Part shown: piece after piece, positions 46,357 through 54,463 of the stretch
Numbering within the stretch: position 1 is the first letter of the stretch
Layout of the letters: each line of letters begins with the position of its first letter
Assembly (NCBI RefSeq): GCF_029892485.1
Contig: NZ_JARXVG010000012.1
Location: forward strand, 124,001-188,000
DNA: 64,000 nucleotides
Direction of reading: 5' to 3'
From: Variovorax boronicumulans
GTDB lineage: Bacteria; Pseudomonadota; Gammaproteobacteria; Burkholderiales; Burkholderiaceae_C
Made by a program: the position numbers and the translations under genes
The notes under the pieces: model-generated
Told to the model about the DNA's origin: nothing
The model's input: the letters and a program-made list of their open reading frames with translations, nothing else
The model's database searches: none

Positions 46357-46613
46357 CGGCTGGACCTCGGGTGAACGACGGTCCGGCAGTCTCTGGCAGC
46401 TGGAACTGCACCGTTGCAAACAATGGTCAACCAGGGCTCAAGCGTGCAACGGGCTCAGCGAGGTGTGAAAAATTTGGGGCGCCGGGCTCAACAACGCCCG
46501 GCTCCAGCGCGATGCGTGACTCGCTGCTGCGCACCCGGTGGCACTGCGAATGGCAGGCGTCTGGCCCAAGGAAGGGTGCGCCGCGGCACCTCTATCCGCT
46601 ACCGCCTGGGTTG
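46357..46613. other. Intergenic region upstream of vgrG
   Basis: No gene is supported in these 257 bases. The minus strand contains a TTGACC that could serve as a vgrG -35, without a convincing -10 at the right spacing. A hairpin-plus-T tract for the neighbouring glycolipid-binding gene lies at 46468-46502. Confidence 0.5.
46468..46502 (-). terminator. Possible intrinsic terminator downstream of the glycolipid-binding gene
   Basis: Read on the minus strand, GCCGGGC and GCCCGGC form a perfect 7-bp stem with an 8-base loop, followed by GCCCC and AAATTTTT. The T tract begins after an intervening segment, so efficiency is uncertain. It lies about 110 bases past the stop at 46614. Confidence 0.5.
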
Positions 46614-47177
46614 CTAGCTTTCGGCAACCCAGAGCCGCGGATAGTCGCTCACGAAACCATCCTGCGTGACCTTCAACACCGCCTCGTAGTCGAAGCGCTT
46701 CGCCACATAGCCGTACTCGTTTTCGCTGCGGCGCTCGTAGCGCTGCATCAATTCGCTCAGCACGCCGCCGCCATCGACGTCCACCCACGCGGCCGGCGCG
46801 TCGGCCGACTCGCCCAGCGAGAGATTGAGCCGCCGCAGTTGCAGCAGGTTGGTCGCGGGCGTGAACCCCAGGTCGAGGTCCACGCAGTGCGACAGGTCGG
46901 GCACGGCCTCGTCGTTGAGCTTCCAGTGGCCATGCGCATCGCGCGCGATCGACAGCTCGATGGCCGAGTCGCCGAGCCAGCCGCGCACCATGCCCCACTG
47001 CGTGTGCCAGTGCAGGTCGCAGCGCACGCGGTAGTGCAGCTGGGCGATGCGGCCGTCCTCCTGCCGGAACACCGCGGCGCCGTCGAGTTGCCAGGCCGAG
47101 GCATTGCGTTCGAGCCGGCATGCGTCGTGGCCCGGCGCATCGAGCCTGCGCCAGAGGATGGAGGCGACGGTTTGCAT
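46614..47177 (-). CDS. Putative glycolipid-binding family protein
   Basis: A 187-aa cytoplasmic protein of the PF06475 family, named putative glycolipid-binding from structural resemblance only. Family-like segments are ILWRRLDAPGHDACRL at the N-terminus, a middle WKLNDEAVPDLSHCVDLDLG, ATNLLQLRRLNLSLGE, and a C-terminal YERRSENEYGYVAKRFDYEA. No signal peptide. It is divergent from a TRAP permease pair and shows no functional link to either neighbour. Confidence 0.8.
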   Translation of the reverse strand: MQTVASILWRRLDAPGHDACRLERNASAWQLDGAAVFRQEDGRIAQLHYRVRCDLHWHTQWGMVRGWLGDSAIELSIARDAHGHWKLNDEAVPDLSHCVDLDLGFTPATNLLQLRRLNLSLGESADAPAAWVDVDGGGVLSELMQRYERRSENEYGYVAKRFDYEAVLKVTQDGFVSDYPRLWVAES

Positions 47178-47272
47178 GGCGCGGATGATGGCACCGGCAT
47201 GCTGCGGTGCGCAAGCCCGGCCATCGGGCGCCGCAGGTGGCGGTCAGGTTCAGGGGCTACGGTCGGCGAGGC

Positions 47273-47788
47273 ATGACGCCACCGGCAGAACCCACTGAAG
47301 CGCCCCACCCGCCGCCCACGCTGCGCGTGCTCGACCTGATCGACCGCGCCGCGATGCCGCTGGCCATTGCCATCGCGCTGCTGCTCTTCGTGCAATGGCC
47401 GCTGCGCGACCTGGTGGCTTCGGGCCACGGGCCGACACAGGCCAACGACCTCGCGCAATGGCTGTTCTCGCTCTACGTTGCTGTGGCGCTGCGGCATGCG
47501 GGGCGCCGGGGCGCGCACCTCGTGGCACGGCCCGACCTGGCCGACGGCAGCACGGGCCGTTTCGCGCGGCTGCGTCGCATGGGCGCGGGGCTGTGCGTGC
47601 TGCCGTGGGCGCTGTTCCTGATCGTGACGGCCGCGGTGCCGGTGGGGCGCTCGGTGCTGGCGCTGGAGCTGTTTCCCGACACCTTCAACGCGGGCTATTT
47701 CATGATCAAGGTCGCGCTGCTTTTGCTCGCCGTGCTGCTGGCGGTGCAGAGCGCGCTCGACCTGTGGCGCGAGTGCCGGGCCACGTAG
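47273..47788 (+). CDS. TRAP transporter small permease subunit
   Basis: A 171-aa membrane protein with four predicted spans, fitting the DctQ-like small subunit of TRAP transporters (which associates with the large permease). Span regions are AMPLAIAIALLLFVQWPL, LAQWLFSLYVAVALRH, LCVLPWALFLIVTAAVP, and the C-terminal hydrophobic stretch around YFMIKVALLLLAVLLAV. Start ATG 47273; 47207 is an alternative. The large subunit begins at the next base after its stop, so the pair is coupled. Confidence 0.78.
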   Translation: MTPPAEPTEAPHPPPTLRVLDLIDRAAMPLAIAIALLLFVQWPLRDLVASGHGPTQANDLAQWLFSLYVAVALRHAGRRGAHLVARPDLADGSTGRFARLRRMGAGLCVLPWALFLIVTAAVPVGRSVLALELFPDTFNAGYFMIKVALLLLAVLLAVQSALDLWRECRAT

Positions 47789-49291
47789 ATGGGCTGGCTC
47801 GGACTCGCCCTGCTCGCGCTGGCCCTGGCGCTGATGATGACCACCGGCTGGTCCACCTATGCCGTGCTGCTGGGCGTGTGCACGATCGGCGCCCTCATCG
47901 GCCTGGCGCTCGGCGCTTTCGACACGGCCCTGCTGCAGAACCTCCCGTGGCGCATCGTCGGCCTGCTGGAGCACGACCTCCTGCAGGCACTGGCGCTCTA
48001 TGCGCTGGTGGGCGCGCTGCTCAACCGGCTGGCGCTGGCCGAGCACCTGTACAACGGCCTGCGAAAGGCGCTGATGCACATCGTGCCGCGCGCCGCGCCG
48101 GAGCTGGCCAGCATGGTGCTCGGCCTGATGCTCGCGCCGATGAACGGCTCGGTCGGCGCCAGCCTGCTCACGCTGGCACGCACTGCGGGCAAGGGCTGGG
48201 CACACGAGCAACTGCCCGCCGCGCAACGCACCGCGCTCGTGGCCGTGACCAGCACGCTGGGCGTGATCGTGCCGCCCTCGCTCGTGTTGCTTTTGCTCGG
48301 CGATGCAATGCTGCGGGCCCACACCGAGGGCGTGAACATGGCGCGCGAGCTGGCCCTGTCCGCCGGCACCACGTCTGCCGGTGCAGCCAATCGCATCGTC
48401 AACACGCAGGACATCCTGCAGGCCGCACTGGTACCTGCGGCAGCGCTCACGGTCGGCTGGCTCGTGATCGCATGGCTTGGGACGCGGCGCAAGCCGCAGC
48501 CATCACCGCATGTGGAGCGGGAGGCCATGAGCCGCCGCGAGTTGTGGACGCTGCTGACCGTGCCGCTGGTGATAGCCACGCTGCTGGTGCTGGTCACGCT
48601 CGGCAAGGTGCGCGCGGTCGAAGGCGCGGCCTCCGCCTGCGTGATGCTGCTCGGCTGGGGGCTCGCGTCGCGCCAGCTCACGCGCCCGGTGCTGTGGCAG
48701 GTGCTCGACGACGCGATGGCGCTCACCGGCGCGCTGTATGCGCTGCTGGTGGCGGCCACCACTTTCTCGCTGCTGCTGCGCGGCTTCGGCACCGACGGGC
48801 TGGTCGCGCGGCTGATGCTGTCGCTGCAGGGCCATCCGATGCTCGGCCTGATGGCAGTGCTCGCGGTGCTGCTGGCCTTCGCCTTCGTGCTCGACGCCTT
48901 CGAGCTGATCTTTTTGATCGTGCCCATCGTGATGCCGCCCGTGCTCGCGCAGCTCGACGATGCGGCCTGGATCGCCACGCTGACGCTGCTGGTGCTGCAG
49001 GCGGGCTTCCTGCTGCCGCCCTTCGGCTATGCGCTGGTGCTCGCGCGCGGGCAGGTCGCGCCGCGTCCGCCGGTGGCGGCTGTTGCACGCGCACTGGCCC
49101 CCTACCTGGCCATGCTCGTGGCCGTGACCGCGCTGGTGATGGCGCTCCCGGCCACCACGCGCTGGCTGCGCACCTCGCCCACCACGCTCGCGCCCGACAA
49201 GCCGATGAGCGAAGAAGCGCTGGACCGGTTGATGCGCGAAATGGCCCCGCCCGATACGAGCGACACCACGCCCGCGCCCGAAGAAAAATAG
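47789..49291 (+). CDS. TRAP transporter large permease subunit
   Basis: A 500-aa protein with about 12 spans, matching DctM-type large subunits in length and in segments such as LGLMLAPMNGSVGASLLTLART and STLGVIVPPSLVLLLLGDAM (the latter resembling the G-IPPS motif of DctM). It starts at the base following the small subunit stop. The periplasmic binding protein normally encoded with such a pair is not adjacent, so the substrate is unknown. The C-terminal tail is hydrophilic and ends EEK. Confidence 0.84.
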   Translation: MGWLGLALLALALALMMTTGWSTYAVLLGVCTIGALIGLALGAFDTALLQNLPWRIVGLLEHDLLQALALYALVGALLNRLALAEHLYNGLRKALMHIVPRAAPELASMVLGLMLAPMNGSVGASLLTLARTAGKGWAHEQLPAAQRTALVAVTSTLGVIVPPSLVLLLLGDAMLRAHTEGVNMARELALSAGTTSAGAANRIVNTQDILQAALVPAAALTVGWLVIAWLGTRRKPQPSPHVEREAMSRRELWTLLTVPLVIATLLVLVTLGKVRAVEGAASACVMLLGWGLASRQLTRPVLWQVLDDAMALTGALYALLVAATTFSLLLRGFGTDGLVARLMLSLQGHPMLGLMAVLAVLLAFAFVLDAFELIFLIVPIVMPPVLAQLDDAAWIATLTLLVLQAGFLLPPFGYALVLARGQVAPRPPVAAVARALAPYLAMLVAVTALVMALPATTRWLRTSPTTLAPDKPMSEEALDRLMREMAPPDTSDTTPAPEEK

Positions 49292-49321
49292 CCGCAGGCC
49301 GTGTCGCACAATGCGCGGCAT

Positions 49322-49936
49322 ATGACGAAGCTCCCCACCGCAATCGCGCTGCTGCTTTGCGCTCTCTCCTTCAACGCCAGCCACGCAGCGGCCACGCTGA
49401 AAGACGGCGACATCATCTTCCACACCTCCCGCTCGGCCCAGAGCGTGGCCGTGCAGCGCGCCACCGGCTCCCGCTACAGCCACATGGGCATCGTGCTGCT
49501 GCGGGACGGCAAGCCCTACGTGTTCGAAGCGGTCGCTACCGTGCGCTACACGCCGCTCGCGCAATGGACTGCGCGCGGCAACGGCGGGCACTACGTGGCC
49601 AAGCGCCTGCGCGATGCCGACACGCTGCTGACACCCGCCGCCGTGGCCCGCCTGCATGCCCGCACCGCCGACTTCGCTGGCCGCCCCTACGACCTGACCT
49701 TCGAATGGTCGGACGGGCGCATCTACTGTTCGGAACTCGTGTGGAAGCTCTATCAACGCGCGCTGGGCGTGCGCATCGGCGAGCTGCAGAAGATCCGCGC
49801 GTTCAACCTCGCCGACCCGGCCGTGCGCGCCAAGATGCGCGAGCGCTACGGCGACAAGGTGCCGATGGACGAACCGGTGATCTCGCCGGTGGCGATGTTC
49901 GATTCGCCCTTGCTTGTGACCGTCGAAAACCGCTGA
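49322..49936 (+). CDS. YiiX/YebB-like NlpC/P60-type cysteine hydrolase
   Basis: A 204-aa exported protein (signal about 1-24, ending SHAA). The fold is the circularly permuted NlpC/P60 or papain-like type: GDIIFHTSRSAQS, then a conserved His in SRYSHMGIVL, and later the catalytic Cys in IYCSELVWKLY. Members act on peptidoglycan-like peptides or lipids; YiiX has no firmly known substrate. It stands between the TRAP genes and dinB, each in the same direction but without obvious link. Confidence 0.82.
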   Translation: MTKLPTAIALLLCALSFNASHAAATLKDGDIIFHTSRSAQSVAVQRATGSRYSHMGIVLLRDGKPYVFEAVATVRYTPLAQWTARGNGGHYVAKRLRDADTLLTPAAVARLHARTADFAGRPYDLTFEWSDGRIYCSELVWKLYQRALGVRIGELQKIRAFNLADPAVRAKMRERYGDKVPMDEPVISPVAMFDSPLLVTVENR

Positions 49937-49940
49937 ACCG

Positions 49941-51230
49941 GTGCCCCTCGGCGGGCGCAACCCTTCCGGCCGCGAGACAATCGTTTCCGTGAGTTCCCCG
50001 CCCCCTTCTATAGGCCCCATCCGCCGCATCGCCCACCTCGACATGGACGCCTTCTATGCGTCGGTCGAGCTGCTGCGCTATCCGCAGCTCAAGGGCCTGC
50101 CCGTGGTGATCGGCGGCGGGCGCCGCAGCGTCGACGAAGCCATCCGCAACCTGCCCGAGGGCGGCACGCTGGCCGACATTCCGGTCGAGGCCTTCCCGCG
50201 GCTGAAGGACTACGCGGGCCGCGGCGTGATCACCACCGCCACCTACCCCGCGCGCCAGTTCGGCATCGGCTCGGCCATGGGCCTCATGAAGGCCGCCAAG
50301 TTGTGCCCGCAGGCGCTGATCCTGCCGGTCGATTTCGACGAATACCGGCGCTTCTCGCGCGCCTTCAAGCAGGTGATCCTGGACATCGCACCGCTCATGG
50401 AAGACCGCGGCGTCGACGAGGTGTACATCGACTTCACCGACGTGCCCGGCGGCCAGCGCGACGGCGGGCGCTCGCTCGCGCGGCTGATCCAGAAATCCAT
50501 CCTCGATGCCACCGGCCTCACCTGCTCGATCGGCGTGGCGCCCAACAAGCTCATCGCCAAGATGGCGAGCGAGTTCAACAAGCCCAACGGCATTTCCGTC
50601 GTCTACGAAGGCGACCTGGAAAGCCGCATCTGGCCGCTGCCGTGCCGCAAGGTGAACGGCATCGGCCCCAAGGCCGACGAGAAGTTGAAGCGCTTCGGCA
50701 TCGAGACGGTGGGCCAGCTCGCGGCGCGCGATCGCGACTGGCTGATGCAGAACTTCGGCAAGGCCACCGGCGCCTGGATGCACGAGGTGTCCTGGGGCCG
50801 CGACGACCGGCCGGTGGTGACCGAGAGCGAACCCGTCTCGATGAGCCGCGAGACCACCTTCGACCGCGACCTGCACGCGGTGCGTGACCGCGCCGAGCTG
50901 GGCGCGATCTTCACGCACCTGTGCGAGAAGCTGGCCGAAGACCTGCAGCGCAAGGGCTACGTGGGCAAGACCATCGGCATCAAGCTGCGCTACGACGACT
51001 TCAGGATCGCCACGCGCGACCAGACCATCGACCGCTTCACCGACGACGGCAAGACCATCCGGCAGGTCGGCGGGCAGTGCCTCAAGCGCGTGCCGCTGGA
51101 GCGGCCGCTGCGCCTGCTGGGCGTGCGCGTGGGCGCGCTGGCAAAGGCGGGCAGCGCCGAGGCGCTGGCGCCCACCGGCGCGGCCCGCTCGGCCACGGAG
51201 CCGGCCGCGACCACCGCGTCGCTGTTCTGA
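49941..51230 (+). CDS. dinB: DNA polymerase IV (Y-family)
   Basis: A translesion DNA polymerase of up to 429 aa. The catalytic palm carries HLDMDAFYASVE (first acidic pair) and EDRGVDEVYID (second acidic pair, with Gly replacing the usual Ser). Little finger and thumb motifs include CSIGVAPNKLIAKMAS and NGIGPKADEKL. An inserted segment between GGGRR and GRGVITTATYPARQFG is longer than in E. coli. The C-terminus ends ASLF, which could serve as a clamp-binding tail. GTG 49941 or 49989 are possible starts; homology begins after both. Confidence 0.93.
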   Translation: MPLGGRNPSGRETIVSVSSPPPSIGPIRRIAHLDMDAFYASVELLRYPQLKGLPVVIGGGRRSVDEAIRNLPEGGTLADIPVEAFPRLKDYAGRGVITTATYPARQFGIGSAMGLMKAAKLCPQALILPVDFDEYRRFSRAFKQVILDIAPLMEDRGVDEVYIDFTDVPGGQRDGGRSLARLIQKSILDATGLTCSIGVAPNKLIAKMASEFNKPNGISVVYEGDLESRIWPLPCRKVNGIGPKADEKLKRFGIETVGQLAARDRDWLMQNFGKATGAWMHEVSWGRDDRPVVTESEPVSMSRETTFDRDLHAVRDRAELGAIFTHLCEKLAEDLQRKGYVGKTIGIKLRYDDFRIATRDQTIDRFTDDGKTIRQVGGQCLKRVPLERPLRLLGVRVGALAKAGSAEALAPTGAARSATEPAATTASLF

Positions 51231-51234
51231 CCCG

Positions 51235-51915
51235 ATGATCGAACGCTGGCTCCGGCGCATCGCCTTCACGCTGCTGGGGCTGGTGCTTGGGGCGGCTCTG
51301 TATGTGGCCGTGGCCTGTGCGCTGATGTTCTGGCCGGCAAATGCGAAACCGCCGGCCGACTTGCCCGCCGTGCAGGCCTGGGTGCTGAGCAACGGCGTGC
51401 ACACCGACCTCGTGTTTCCGATCCGCTCGGCCACCGTCGATTGGCAACAGCTCTTTCCACTCGCCGACTTCAAGGCGGTGCCGCCCGATGCCGAGTTCAT
51501 CGCCATCGGCTGGGGCGACCGCGAGTTCTACCTTCACACGCCCACCTGGGCCGACCTCACCGCCCGGCGCGCCTTCGGCGCGCTCGCGGGCGGCAACCGG
51601 GCGCTGATGCATGTGAGCTACCTGCAGCGCGCGCAACTGCGGCGTGGCGCCTACAAACTGCCGCTCTCGCAAGCGCAGTACGCGCAACTCGCCGACCATG
51701 TGCGCGCCTCGCTGCCTTCAGGCCGCGCCACGCCGATTGCCGGCGCGCACTACAGCAACGACGACGCCTTCTACGAAGCCGAAGGCGGCTACAACCTCTT
51801 CGAGACCTGCAACACCTGGACAGGCAGGGGCCTGCGGCATGCGGGCGTCACCGCGAGCCGCTGGACGCCGTTCGACTTCAACGTGGTGTGGCACCTGCAA
51901 CCCGCAACGCCCTGA
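51235..51915 (+). CDS. DUF2459 (TIGR02117-type) membrane protein
   Basis: A 226-aa protein with one N-terminal transmembrane segment (about 8-32) and an exported domain. Family strings are VLSNGVHTDLVFP, FIAIGWGDREFYLHTPTWADL, LPLSQAQYAQLADHV, and the C-terminal YNLFETCNTWTGRGLR with a conserved Cys-Asn-Thr-Trp. A Cys and His content reminiscent of a peptidase is notable, but no activity is established. It begins four bases after dinB and ends 12 bases from the convergent pyrB-like gene. Confidence 0.8.
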   Translation: MIERWLRRIAFTLLGLVLGAALYVAVACALMFWPANAKPPADLPAVQAWVLSNGVHTDLVFPIRSATVDWQQLFPLADFKAVPPDAEFIAIGWGDREFYLHTPTWADLTARRAFGALAGGNRALMHVSYLQRAQLRRGAYKLPLSQAQYAQLADHVRASLPSGRATPIAGAHYSNDDAFYEAEGGYNLFETCNTWTGRGLRHAGVTASRWTPFDFNVVWHLQPATP

Positions 51916-51927
51916 AGCTTGCCGGCG

Positions 51928-53208
51928 TCAGTCCAGCCCGTCGAAATCCGCATCGTCGGGGCCGATGTGCGCGGGCGAGCGCCAGCCCGCATCGCGCATC
52001 GAGCGCGCCACCTGGTGCTCCACGCCCATCAGCACCGCGAACAGCGCCATGCGCACCGGGATGCCGTTGTCGGTCTGCCGGAAGATCGCCAGCCGCGGGT
52101 CGTGGTTGAGGTCGATGCTCAGGTCGTTCGCATCAGGGCGCCCATCGCGCGGCAGCGGATGCATGAGGATGGTGTCGGGCTTGCAGAGCGCGTCCACCAG
52201 CGCCTTGCGGATCTGGAACTCGGGCGTGTAGCCCTCGATCTCCTCGCCCGCGAAGCGTTCCTTCTGGATGCGGGTGGCATAGACCACGTCCGCGCCGCGC
52301 AGGCCCTCTTCGAGCGACTGGGTCTGCTCGATCACATGGCCATTGCGCGCCACCAGGTCCAGCAGGTAGGCCGGCATCTCCAGCGACGGCGGCGCGATCA
52401 GCGTGAACTTGAGCCCGCGGTAGAGCGACAGCAGCCGGATCAGCGAGTGCACCGTGCGGCCGTACTTCAGGTCGCCGACCATCGCCACATGCGTGCCATC
52501 GACCAGCTTGCCCATGCGCGAGAACTCGCGCTGGATGGTGTACAGGTCGAGGACGGCCTGGCTCGGATGCTCGCCCGGCCCGTCGCCGGCATTGATGACC
52601 GGGATGTTGGTGGCCCGCGCGAACTCGGCCACCGAGCCCTGCTCCGGGTGGCGCACCACCAGCGCATCGACGTAGCCGCTCATCACGCGGCTGGTGTCAT
52701 AGATCGACTCGCCCTTGGCCATCGACGAGAAGGTGAACCCTGTGGTGTCGCACACCGTGCCGCCCAGCCGGCAGAAAGCCGCGCCGAAGCTCACGCGGGT
52801 GCGGGTGCTGGCCTCGAAGAAGAGGCTGCCGAGCACCGCGCCTTCGAGCACGCGTGTGACCTTCTGGCGCCGCGCGATGGGCTGCATGACGTCGGCGACC
52901 TGGAACAGGGCCTCGAGGCTGTCGCGATCGAACTGCGCGACCGACAGCAGGTGCGGCCGTCCTTCGGCCGCGATGCGCTGCCCGAGCGGGCGGTCGTCCG
53001 CGCCAGCGGTGGCCTGCGCCTCGCGCTGGAGGATTTCGGCGACGAACTTGCCCACCATTTCCGGCATGGCGCGCGACTCGCCGGAGTCGGCCGGCAGCAG
53101 CCAGGTGTCGAGTGCCCGGCGGCGGATGCCCAAGCGCTCGGAGAACGCGTCGCGGGTGAGATTGAGGCGGCGCATGGCGTCGCGCAGGATGTCTTGTTGT
53201 TGGCTCAT
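51928..53208 (-). CDS. pyrB: Aspartate carbamoyltransferase with N-terminal helix-turn-helix extension
   Basis: A 426-aa protein. Residues about 85-420 form the carbamoyltransferase: carbamoyl-phosphate loop STRTR (134-138), KGES including K165, HPSQ (214-217), and HPLPRD near residue 357. The first 70 residues are extra and read like a helix-turn-helix (RDAFSERLGIRRRALDTWL, then MPEMVGKFVAEIL). Usual catalytic chains are about 310 aa. The start is fixed by the ATG at 53208. An extended inverted repeat sits directly upstream. Ornithine-type specificity was considered; the KGES and Asp-binding context favour aspartate. Confidence 0.86.
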   Translation of the reverse strand: MSQQQDILRDAMRRLNLTRDAFSERLGIRRRALDTWLLPADSGESRAMPEMVGKFVAEILQREAQATAGADDRPLGQRIAAEGRPHLLSVAQFDRDSLEALFQVADVMQPIARRQKVTRVLEGAVLGSLFFEASTRTRVSFGAAFCRLGGTVCDTTGFTFSSMAKGESIYDTSRVMSGYVDALVVRHPEQGSVAEFARATNIPVINAGDGPGEHPSQAVLDLYTIQREFSRMGKLVDGTHVAMVGDLKYGRTVHSLIRLLSLYRGLKFTLIAPPSLEMPAYLLDLVARNGHVIEQTQSLEEGLRGADVVYATRIQKERFAGEEIEGYTPEFQIRKALVDALCKPDTILMHPLPRDGRPDANDLSIDLNHDPRLAIFRQTDNGIPVRMALFAVLMGVEHQVARSMRDAGWRSPAHIGPDDADFDGLD

Positions 53209-53216
53209 GGGCCGAG

Positions 53217-53269
53217 AATATACGCTATGCGTTCAAATTTCCCTTTTGAATTTGCTCATTGCGTATATT
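53217..53269. promoter_or_regulatory. Extended inverted repeat upstream of the HTH-carbamoyltransferase gene
   Basis: The outer arms AATATACGC (53217-53225) and GCGTATATT (53261-53269) are perfect complements. Inside them CAAATT (53234-53239) pairs with AATTTG (53249-53254), and the sequence between the two arm pairs is also similar in the mirrored sense. The dyad covers nearly the whole 87-base gap between pyrB and the nucleoside-permease-like gene and begins nine bases before the pyrB start codon. It is a good operator candidate. Confidence 0.6.
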
Positions 53270-53295
53270 TTTGCCTCGAAGACAGTCGGTCGCAG

Positions 53296-54351
53296 TCAGG
53301 GCTTCGGCACGCCGCCCTGCCACTGCGGCCAGTTCGCCACGATGTGATCGACCACGCGCGTGCCCACGAGCGCAATGTTCTCCACCGTCTCTGCAAAGCC
53401 GCCCGCCGTTTCGCCCGGTGCCGGGTCCAGGTGCTGCAGCGTGCTTTCCTTCGGGTTGCCCTGGTCGAAGTTGACCGCGCCGCGCAAGCTCATCACGCGG
53501 TCGGTGCCATGGGTGCGCTTGATTACCAGGGTGATGGCGGCGGCCTCCATCTCGGTGATGACGTAGTCGTCCGCGCCGTAGAGCTTCGCGATGTACTGCG
53601 CCTGCTTCGACATGCCCGGACCGTGGAAGAAGGTATCGCCGGTCATGTGGGTGCCCGTGCCGACGAAGGGCGCGCGGCGCGCCGCGGCGTCGGGGTAGCG
53701 CAGGCGGTACTTGCGGGCCGACTCCGAATCCTTCAGCGGCGTGTCGGCCGAGAGCTTCATGGCCCAGCCGACGAGATCAGGGTTGAGCTTGAAGCGGCGG
53801 TAGTCCTCATAGCCCTTGCGCGGCATGAAGGTCGGCTCGCCGGCCTTGTTCTCCTCGGGCGCCCAGCGGTGGCCGAGGTCGTAGTCCACGAGCCAGGTGG
53901 CCCAGCTCACTTCGCCGATGGTGCCGCGCGCGGGCGGCGTGCCGGCCACGCCCGAGATCACGTAGTAGGCCTGCGAGAAATCGAACTGCGGGTTCAGCAG
54001 GATGGCCTGCATCGACGACGACGAATTCACCTTGCCCATGCCGAGCACCGCGCCGCACACGCCGTCGGCGTTGCAATACACGGGTTGCAGCGCACCCGGC
54101 ACGGCCATGGGCTTGGCGCCCTTCCAGTAACGCTCGTACCAGTGCTGGAACTCGCCGGCGCGGTCGCCGGTGTTCTGGCCGATCTCGAACATGGCGGCGA
54201 CGAACACCTTGACCTTGATGGGCGCTACCGATGCAGTCGACGCATTCGGTAGCGGCGAAGTGGACGCACAGGCCGTGGCGAGCAGCGCCGCGGCGCACAA
54301 CGCCGACCAGCGGGCGGCGGCACGGGACAGTAAAGACCGATGAGAAGACAT
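53296..54351 (-). CDS. Purine nucleoside permease-family lipoprotein
   Basis: A 351-aa exported protein with a lipobox (LLATAC, Cys near residue 28). Family features of the NUP group: KVKVFVAAMFEIGQNTGD, GALQPVYCNADGVC, VISGVAGTPPARGTIG, and EMEAAAITLVIKRTHGTDRV, which resembles the nucleoside phosphorylase core EMEAAA. The name permease comes from a fungal member; the phosphorylase-like fold suggests nucleoside binding or cleavage at the cell envelope. Start ATG 54351 is chosen for the signal peptide. Purine context fits the neighbouring pyrimidine gene loosely. Confidence 0.82.
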   Translation of the reverse strand: MSSHRSLLSRAAARWSALCAAALLATACASTSPLPNASTASVAPIKVKVFVAAMFEIGQNTGDRAGEFQHWYERYWKGAKPMAVPGALQPVYCNADGVCGAVLGMGKVNSSSSMQAILLNPQFDFSQAYYVISGVAGTPPARGTIGEVSWATWLVDYDLGHRWAPEENKAGEPTFMPRKGYEDYRRFKLNPDLVGWAMKLSADTPLKDSESARKYRLRYPDAAARRAPFVGTGTHMTGDTFFHGPGMSKQAQYIAKLYGADDYVITEMEAAAITLVIKRTHGTDRVMSLRGAVNFDQGNPKESTLQHLDPAPGETAGGFAETVENIALVGTRVVDHIVANWPQWQGGVPKP

Positions 54352-54463
54352 GATTTCGTGCGGAGATAAGTGGAAGAGAGAAGGCGCCAACAGCTTGCGG
54401 CGTCCTACACCGCAAGATTCTCGGCGCTGGCACAAGCGTATGCATCTTCCAGACGCAAACCCC

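Noticed and set aside
47395..49992. An 865-codon plus-strand frame over the TRAP genes
   Set aside because: It is the wrong-frame shadow of the two permease genes, whose translations have membrane spans and family features.
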